From JBAUHN01 sp049680295 (GTDB taxonomy: Bacteria; Pseudomonadota; Alphaproteobacteria; Rhodobacterales; Rhodobacteraceae), in contig JBAUHN010000277.1 in assembly GCA_049680295.1 (NCBI GenBank), positions 1 to 7,448 of the forward strand: 7,448 bases of DNA, in the 5' to 3' direction. Positions 1 through 4,826 of the stretch are shown here, in pieces (position 1 is the first letter of the stretch; the number at the start of each line of letters is the position of its first letter). Both the position numbers and the translations under genes were made by a program. The notes under the pieces were generated by a model. The model saw only the letters and a list, made by a program, of their open reading frames with translations, did no database searches and was not told the DNA's origin.

Positions 1-40
1 TGACGATCTTCTCGCCGTGGCTTTTCGTTGTCTTTCTCAT
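1..40 (-). CDS. Start of IS3-family transposase OrfA (partial, runs off left edge)
   Basis: Only the first 13 codons are visible: MRKTTKSHGEKIV, starting at the ATG at 38-40. A very good Shine-Dalgarno GAGGAG (complement of 47-52) lies 6 nt upstream, so this is a genuine translation start. From memory, this N-terminus matches the group of IS3-family OrfA proteins that begin M-x-K-T-T-x-x-x-G-E-K-I-V and continue into a helix-turn-helix domain that binds the element's ends. OrfA is normally fused by -1 frameshifting to the DDE integrase OrfB. The gene is downstream of, and co-oriented with, a truncated dehydrogenase, which fits an insertion sequence having landed in that gene. Thirteen residues are too few for certainty. 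Any other small gene with a basic N-terminus is possible. Confidence 0.5.
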   Translation of the reverse strand, partial: MRKTTKSHGEKIV

Positions 41-107
41 CGTCCACTCCTCGGTGGTTACGATGAGCAACAAACACTCTCTTAGCAAATTGCCCTATTT
101 GGACCCA
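1..107 (-). mobile_element. Left end of a probable IS3-family insertion sequence
   Basis: The segment joins the orfA start at 40 to the point where the SDR gene loses homology. IS3-family ends begin with 5'-TG, and reading the minus strand the first TG after the SDR break is at 107-106 (TGGGTCCAAATAGGGC). That would place orfA's ATG about 66 nt inside the element, a normal leader length for IS3 elements. The exact boundary is inferred. The right end, its matching inverted repeat and the target duplication lie outside the window, so the end cannot be verified here. Confidence 0.42.
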
Positions 108-268
108 TAAGCGCTGACGTCAGACAGGTCTATCGCCGCCTGCACCTTGGGTTCGCTACGTCCCGAAACGATTACCCGCGCACCGCGACCAGCCAAGGCC
201 CGTGCCATCTCAAATCCAAGGCCCGTGTTGGCCCCTGTGATCAGCGCCGTCTTACCGTTCATATCCAT
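95..268 (-). pseudogene. Short-chain dehydrogenase/reductase, truncated after the NAD(P)-binding motif
   Basis: This is the N-terminus of a classical Rossmann-fold SDR oxidoreductase. Starting at the ATG at 266-268 (MDMNGKTALITG), it shows beta1, the glycine-rich cofactor motif TGANTGLG at residues 11-18, the first helix, and the second strand ending VIVSGRS at 32-38, where NAD(P) specificity is read. This ATG is preceded by GGAGG with a 5-nt gap, so it is preferred over the upstream in-frame ATG at 286. After about residue 47-54 similarity stops and a TAG at 95-97 ends the frame at 57 residues, against 240-300 for intact family members. The NNAG motif and catalytic Ser and Tyr-x-x-x-Lys are absent, so the remnant cannot be an active enzyme. 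The gene lies 13 bp after the SnoaL-like gene and would have been its operon partner. The break coincides with a likely IS3 element end. Confidence 0.75.
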
Positions 269-282
269 TGTGCCCTCCGTCC

Positions 283-675
283 TCACAGACCAAATGTCAC
301 TTTGGCATGGTGCGTATCCATATATTCTTTCATCCGATTGATCCGCCCATCCACGATCTCAAAGAGGAAATGATACATGTTGTCGTATTCCACGCCAGTG
401 GCGGTTGTGGCGGTCATATGTGCCTCCGCCGCGACCTTATCACCTTCGGCGACCATGTCAGTGACCTTGAATTCTGCGCCATTCGGAAACATCTCGCCGC
501 CGCTGCTGAAAAAGCCCAGAAAGAAGGCACGGTCGTGTTCACCGGCGGTTTTCAGATAGGCCTGCTTGCCCGCAATCCACCAATTGAAGTCAGCCGTGAT
601 CATGGTTGTCAGCGTTTCAACATCCGACTGGCGCATCGCTTCTACGAAGCTGACAACAATCTCTTTGTTCGACAT
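283..675 (-). CDS. SnoaL/NTF2-like fold protein (ketosteroid-isomerase-like)
   Basis: This 130-residue protein has the cone-shaped NTF2/SnoaL fold architecture. A first helix (MSNKEIVVSFVEAMRQ) is followed by the segment around TADFNWWIAGK, an internal helix with FFLGFFSSGGEMFP near residues 50-63, and the typical final strands. Those strands contain YDNMYHFLFEIVDGRI and end in MKEYMDTHHA, the diagnostic family ending. Relatives are small cytosolic isomerases, cyclases, epoxide hydrolases or proteins of unknown substrate, so the reaction cannot be named. The start is the ATG at 673-675 because GAGGAG (complement of 683-688) sits 7 nt upstream. An in-frame ATG at 732 would add 19 residues with no family similarity and would run through the promoter region. 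The length matches the family. It leads a two-gene operon with the damaged SDR and is divergent from the HxlR regulator, which probably controls it. Confidence 0.85.
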   Translation of the reverse strand: MSNKEIVVSFVEAMRQSDVETLTTMITADFNWWIAGKQAYLKTAGEHDRAFFLGFFSSGGEMFPNGAEFKVTDMVAEGDKVAAEAHMTATTATGVEYDNMYHFLFEIVDGRINRMKEYMDTHHAKVTFGL

Positions 676-793
676 TTGGGGTCTCCTCACAATATGTGTA
701 AAGAAAGTGCCGATGTTGGTTACAATCTGCAAGAAGGCACACTTTTGGTTCCTAGGAACACGAAAGTAACTAACGAAGTAAATAGGATGAACG
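676..793. promoter_or_regulatory. Divergent promoter region between SnoaL-like gene and hxlR-type regulator
   Basis: This 118-bp, relatively AT-rich gap must hold promoters for both divergent units. A weak candidate for the regulator gene is TTGGTT at 745-750, then 16 nt, then TAACTA at 767-772. For the leftward operon only poor matches are seen, such as TTGTAA (725-720) with TTTACA (702-697). TTGGTT occurs twice, at 716-721 and 745-750. HxlR proteins commonly bind between themselves and a divergent target and repress both, which fits the layout. The promoter assignments are guesses by eye. Confidence 0.4.
748..759. promoter_or_regulatory. Perfect 12-bp palindrome, candidate HxlR operator
   Basis: GTTCCTAGGAAC is a perfect inverted repeat centred between 753 and 754. 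It has short, offset CTTT/AAAG flanks (742-745 and 763-766). It overlaps the weak -35 candidate of the regulator gene and lies 35 bp upstream of that gene's ATG. A dimeric winged-helix repressor would be expected to bind such a dyad. Binding is inferred from symmetry and position only. Confidence 0.4.
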
Positions 794-1141
794 ATGGCTG
801 AAAAATCCTTTGAAAACTATATGGAATGTCCATTTCATCTCGCCATGAGCATGTTAGAGGGGCGGTGGAAGTTCGCAATCCTATATGTGTTGTCAGCGCG
901 CGGAACACTGCGATTCAAGGAGTTGGAGCGGGCCGTCCCGGGTATCTCGACGCGCATGCTGACGAAAGAACTCAAGCACCTTGAAGGCCATGGAATTGTG
1001 CGCCGTGTCCCTTATGCGACGGTTCCACCCAAAGTGGAATATTCATTGACGGACATCGGCAAAAGCGTCGCCCCCGTTATTGATGAAATCAGCAGGTGGG
1101 GGGAGCAATACCTGATGACCGCCAGCTCTCACACGTCCTGA
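794..1141 (+). CDS. HxlR-family winged-helix transcriptional regulator
   Basis: This 115-residue DNA-binding regulator has the standard HxlR length. The signature starts with the N-terminal Cys-Pro at residues 12-13, followed by MLEGRWKFAILYVL (20-33), the RFKELERAVPGIS segment (40-52), the recognition helix TRMLTKELKHLE (53-64), and the wing VEYSLTDIGK (81-90). A C-terminal dimerisation helix (IDEISRWGEQY) closes it. AGGA at 784-787 lies 6 nt before the ATG. Cys12 is the position used as a thiol sensor for quinones, aldehydes or diamide in studied members such as YodB, HypR and QorR, so redox or electrophile sensing is plausible. It is the only cysteine in the protein. It is divergent from the SnoaL-SDR operon, whose expression it probably represses. 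The inducer is unknown, and the loss of the SDR may have left the regulator with an incomplete regulon. Confidence 0.9.
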   Translation: MAEKSFENYMECPFHLAMSMLEGRWKFAILYVLSARGTLRFKELERAVPGISTRMLTKELKHLEGHGIVRRVPYATVPPKVEYSLTDIGKSVAPVIDEISRWGEQYLMTASSHTS

Positions 1142-1187
1142 GATTGGCGAGGGCAGCCGTTCAATCAGAATCGGCGTTGCATCGTTG

Positions 1188-1211
1188 AACTGATCCAATA
1201 CAGGGTCAGTT
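1188..1211 (+). terminator. Hairpin in the convergent gap, possible terminator of the regulator gene
   Basis: AACTGATCC at 1188-1196 pairs with GGGTCAGTT at 1203-1211 around a 6-nt loop, giving a 9-bp stem with one U-G wobble in the plus-strand RNA. In minus-strand RNA the same position is a C-A mismatch, so the structure favours the plus transcript. No T run follows, so it is not a classical intrinsic terminator. It lies between two convergent stop codons (1141 and 1230), where termination is needed. The rest of 1142-1229 shows nothing else. Confidence 0.35.
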
Positions 1212-1229
1212 CTCAACTCAAATCAACAC

Positions 1230-4200
1230 TTAGAATTTTGCGACTATGTTGAGGAAGATGCCCTTGTCATCGTATGTGACATCCCTCAGATCGTCAGAAA
1301 ATCTACCGAAGTTATAGCCGACACCGATTTTGAAATTATTGCCTGCATGCCGATAGAGAGCGGCAAGAACACCTGTGTCTGTGCCTAGATCCTGTGCTGT
1401 CAATTGACGCAACTCCAACAAAGCGTCCCACTTGTGAACAACATGATAGCGCAGATTGACCACCCCCAAAGTCGCGTTGTTTGACACAAAACCAGCGCCG
1501 CTGTCTTGTTCCGACCAACGGCCACCAATCTTGCCGCCGATGGTCCAGTTATTGTTCAGGTCATAGCTGGCATCCAGACTTATGACATGTGCCTTTTGGC
1601 GCGGGGAGTTCAGAAAGTTGGCACCGCTGCCGGGGATTGTCGCGATCCGTTGGGTCATATCGTAAAGGTAGGTATATTTTGCGAGCACGTTCAAACGGTC
1701 GTTGTCGATGGGGCGCAGAGCATAGCCAAGTGACCCTTCAACGTATTTGGCATCCGGAATTGAGGCACTTGCATTTGCACTGCGTACCCCTTCGAGATTG
1801 AACAGCAGCCGCGCTTGTTCGTTCAGTTTGTAGCGCGCCGTCAGCTCAGCCGCGACGGTATCGGCGTTGCGGTCGGCTCCCGATATCAAACCTTCGTCTG
1901 TGCGGTATTCGATCCGCGACCGGACGGACAGGTTTTCGTCTTTGTATTGCGTGCCAAACGAAAATGCCGTGCGTTTAAAGTTGGAATTGTTGACCGCGCG
2001 CGGATCTGTGATCCGCCCGATTTCCAAACCTCCTGTGAAAGTCCACGAATTATTTAGCGCGTAATCCGCACCGTAATTCGACGTCAGCGATTTGTGCTGC
2101 CCAAACAAATCATAGGTGTTTTCGCCATAGACATTCAGATCATCATTGATCTTTTGCCGAGCCCCCAAGACAAAGCTGCCTTTATCGCGACCACTCAGCG
2201 TGACGCCACCAAAGTCGCGATCCGGGTCAAGCGTGTAGCCAAAGTAGTAGCTGTTGTCCGCGTCGCGGTCGTAGTTGACCAGCAAACGGGCACCAAACCC
2301 AAGCGATCCGTCGGAGACTTCGCCCGACACGCGCCACTGATCGCTGAACACATATTCGCCGCCGACACCGACGCGGTTGTTTCGGCTTAGGCCACCCGAG
2401 CGCGAAAGCGTGCCCTGAACCTGACCGTAAACCGAATAAGTCGCACCGGGATCATAGGTTAGACGCACGGCTGCATCGGTGCGTTGACCGGTGCGGGTCG
2501 GATCGCCAATTGTGTTTTGATCGATTGTTTCAAGGCCGACACCCCAGGTCAGTGTGTCCGTCTGTTTATAGGCCAGCTCAAGATTGCCTTCTTTCAGAAC
2601 CCGGCCCGCACTGTCGGAATAATCGTCATATTCGGCCCGCAGCGTGTAACGGTCACTGGGTTCAATCTCAAAGTGGAACCCCCAAAGTTGTTCATCATTG
2701 TTGGTCCGGTAATTCAGCGTTGAAAAGCCTGCCGTGCGGTCTTCAAAATAACCACCGACAACACCTTTTGTCTGTATACCCAGATCTTCCAGATCAACCT
2801 GACCCTTGAACCTGTATGCACGCCCGGACCCGGTGGCCCCTGCGTTTGTGTTCAGGGTCAGCCCGCCATCAAAGGACGTATCCGCAGCTATTCCGGTGCC
2901 GTCTGTTTTGGCGGCTTCCAGTTCAAGATAGGTGCGTTCTGACTTTTGATACAGCAGATCAATACCATAAGCCTCTTGGTCGGAAGTGCCGAGGTTCTCT
3001 TTGTTCAGTGTAGCACCCAGCCGCAGATCATCGGTGACCCAGGTTTGCGCGCGCGCGCCATAAGAAAAGCTATCGACGTTCCCGGTTGTCGGCGTGTGAT
3101 CATAATTTGCAACCAAAAAAGCCTGGCTGTCGCCGCTGGGACCGGAGGTGATCAGATCGCTAGACGCTCCGTTTGCCGACAAGGGTGATCTTAGAATCAC
3201 AAGTCCCTGCACGTAGTTGATGTCATAATCAACACCATAAACAAGCGGGCGGCGGCTGATCACCCGACTGGTTGTCGGGTTCACAACTTCGATCAGAAGC
3301 GTCTCAGACCCTCGCGTGATATCCTGAAACTTCAAGAAATAGGCAGACCCGCCTGTGCCGCGGAAGACATCGCGCTGTGGCAGGGTTTCGGGTTGTGCGG
3401 CATGTAATTGCAATTCAACGCGCGCCTCACCCTTGCTGGTTTGTTCAGGCGACCGGTAGACGCCTTGCGCGCCGTAAAGCGTGCGCTCGTTGCGCAGGTA
3501 TTCCGTGCCGCCAATTGCAGATTTGAAATTGCCCCAAACCACATGGCTGTCGTCTTTTTCCAGCTTCACATACAGTTTGCCTGCGGTGGGCGCATCAATT
3601 TCGGATGTGCTGTCATCGCCGTAAACCGGATAGTATTCGTCAGGGTCGATCCGGTCCAACAGGCTACGCGGGTTTTTTTCATCAAAGTTGCGCAGGATGT
3701 TTTTCAGCTCATGCTCGCCGGTATCGGCCGCTGCCGTCAAAAGATATTCGCCCTTGATTTTGCCCTTCAGGTAAAATGCCAGACGTCCGCGCGTGAATGT
3801 TTCGTCATAGTTCGCATCGGAAGTCGCGTCTTCGAGATCGTTGCTCAGGCTTTTGCCAATGGTGACATCCACCAGCCCGATATAGAATAAATCACTCGCG
3901 GGAACTTCGATGTCACGTGCCAGCGACGGGCCGCCCGCCACGTCGATATTGACCGTATGCGCGCCGGTCGGCAGAATCCGTTGCAAAGCGAAGTCGCCCT
4001 GCGCATCGGGACGCACCGTTTCGCCCAGCGTCCGCACCGTCGCATCACCGCGAACATTTGTGCCCGAGACCGTAACGGCACCACCAAAGACCGGAATCCG
4101 ACGCACCGCAGTGTTGTCAGTGCCTTGTTCCACGTCTGCCGCAAAGTCCCGACGCGCTCCGAAAACCGCCGGAGCTGTCTCGTCATATCGGCCTTTGGCG

Positions 4201-4826
4201 TCATAGACCCGGTACACATAAACCAGATCGTCACCTGCGGGTACTTGCGTGCTTGTGCGGCCATTGGGATCCATTGGAACAACCGCTACGGTCTGAGCGC
4301 CGCCAGCCGCCGCCTGATCAATAATCCGGACTTCGCCACGGCGTACAAAGGCCGGATAGTTCATGTGGTTCTGAAAGGTGATGCGGCTGCCGGTAGGATA
4401 GGATGACGCATCGCCAACTGTTTCCACATCCAGACGAGGACGAATGTCCAAACCATCAAATTTAACGGCAACATTTGTCGACGCCAAATCCAGATCTTGA
4501 CGCCGCTTTTTGGCCTGAACACCAGCCGCGCCTTTTTTGATTGTACCGTCCTGTGCGACAGGAGCGCCGTCCACACTGATCTCAAATCCATCGACACTCA
4601 GCTCTGGAATAGATTCAAACTCGGCATTTGGTTGCGCCGGAACTGACACCGACGTTCCGCGATTGATATTCGTGCAATCATCGGCCAGCGCACCGTTGAC
4701 CAAATCACAATTCTGCGCAAAGACAGGAGCGGCAAATCCGATTGTGACCAAAGCGGTTGTTGCATTCAACATCGAAGGCTTGCGCAGCAATGACCGCATT
4801 TTGTTACTCGTAAACATAATCATCAT
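1230..4826 (-). CDS. Large outer-membrane beta-barrel protein with N-terminal Ig-like domain
   Basis: The 1198-residue protein has a Sec signal peptide (basic RSLLRK at 11-16, hydrophobic stretch, cleavage near VFA-QNC at 35-40). After a low-complexity linker, residues ~120-230 form a beta-rich region and ~245-310 a small carboxypeptidase-regulatory/Cna-B-like fold (RIPVFGGAVTVSG, GDFALQRILPTGAHTV). From ~315 (FYIGLVDVTIGKS) to the end it is alternating amphipathic strands rich in Tyr, Gly and Asn, with polar turns. The last residues, IFLNIVAKF, are a typical C-terminal beta-signal for BAM insertion. A segment at 531-549 (GVDYDINYVQGLVILRSPL) recalls a motif seen in other large OM barrels. 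There is no TonB box or plug. The only cysteines, C40 and C51, are well placed for a disulfide. ATGs occur at codons 1, 2 and 4; AGGGG (4832-4828) fits codon 2 or 4 best, while codon 1 overlaps the upstream stop as ATGA. The role is unknown: exporter, anchor or pore for the upstream DUF11 protein is the likeliest idea. Confidence 0.85.
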   Translation of the reverse strand: MMIMFTSNKMRSLLRKPSMLNATTALVTIGFAAPVFAQNCDLVNGALADDCTNINRGTSVSVPAQPNAEFESIPELSVDGFEISVDGAPVAQDGTIKKGAAGVQAKKRRQDLDLASTNVAVKFDGLDIRPRLDVETVGDASSYPTGSRITFQNHMNYPAFVRRGEVRIIDQAAAGGAQTVAVVPMDPNGRTSTQVPAGDDLVYVYRVYDAKGRYDETAPAVFGARRDFAADVEQGTDNTAVRRIPVFGGAVTVSGTNVRGDATVRTLGETVRPDAQGDFALQRILPTGAHTVNIDVAGGPSLARDIEVPASDLFYIGLVDVTIGKSLSNDLEDATSDANYDETFTRGRLAFYLKGKIKGEYLLTAAADTGEHELKNILRNFDEKNPRSLLDRIDPDEYYPVYGDDSTSEIDAPTAGKLYVKLEKDDSHVVWGNFKSAIGGTEYLRNERTLYGAQGVYRSPEQTSKGEARVELQLHAAQPETLPQRDVFRGTGGSAYFLKFQDITRGSETLLIEVVNPTTSRVISRRPLVYGVDYDINYVQGLVILRSPLSANGASSDLITSGPSGDSQAFLVANYDHTPTTGNVDSFSYGARAQTWVTDDLRLGATLNKENLGTSDQEAYGIDLLYQKSERTYLELEAAKTDGTGIAADTSFDGGLTLNTNAGATGSGRAYRFKGQVDLEDLGIQTKGVVGGYFEDRTAGFSTLNYRTNNDEQLWGFHFEIEPSDRYTLRAEYDDYSDSAGRVLKEGNLELAYKQTDTLTWGVGLETIDQNTIGDPTRTGQRTDAAVRLTYDPGATYSVYGQVQGTLSRSGGLSRNNRVGVGGEYVFSDQWRVSGEVSDGSLGFGARLLVNYDRDADNSYYFGYTLDPDRDFGGVTLSGRDKGSFVLGARQKINDDLNVYGENTYDLFGQHKSLTSNYGADYALNNSWTFTGGLEIGRITDPRAVNNSNFKRTAFSFGTQYKDENLSVRSRIEYRTDEGLISGADRNADTVAAELTARYKLNEQARLLFNLEGVRSANASASIPDAKYVEGSLGYALRPIDNDRLNVLAKYTYLYDMTQRIATIPGSGANFLNSPRQKAHVISLDASYDLNNNWTIGGKIGGRWSEQDSGAGFVSNNATLGVVNLRYHVVHKWDALLELRQLTAQDLGTDTGVLAALYRHAGNNFKIGVGYNFGRFSDDLRDVTYDDKGIFLNIVAKF

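Noticed and set aside
95..112. AYGSK at the end of the truncated SDR, resembling the catalytic Tyr-x-x-x-Lys
   Set aside because: The spacing is Tyr-x-x-Lys and it directly follows the second beta strand, about 100 residues too early. It probably comes from reading into the insertion element.
268..801. A 177-residue plus-strand open frame between the SDR and the regulator
   Set aside because: It lies fully antisense to the SnoaL-like gene, runs through the promoter region, shows no recognisable family pattern and has no ribosome binding site I could find. It is a shadow of the real gene.
3047..3058. (GC)6 alternating tract, possible Z-DNA or slippage site
   Set aside because: It is short, lies inside the barrel coding frame and encodes ordinary Ala/Arg codons. 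No sign of phase variation.
3408..3890. A 160-residue plus-strand open frame antisense to the barrel gene
   Set aside because: No family signature, and the opposite strand has a long, continuous barrel coding sequence with clear strand pattern.
3845..4282. A 145-residue minus-strand open frame in another phase of the barrel gene
   Set aside because: Rich in Arg, Trp and Ser as expected from out-of-frame reading of GC-rich DNA, and the barrel frame here encodes a coherent Ig-like domain.
1230..4826. TonB-dependent receptor annotation for the barrel protein
   Set aside because: No TonB box or plug domain is visible between the signal peptide and the barrel. That region instead looks like an Ig/Cna-B-like fold.
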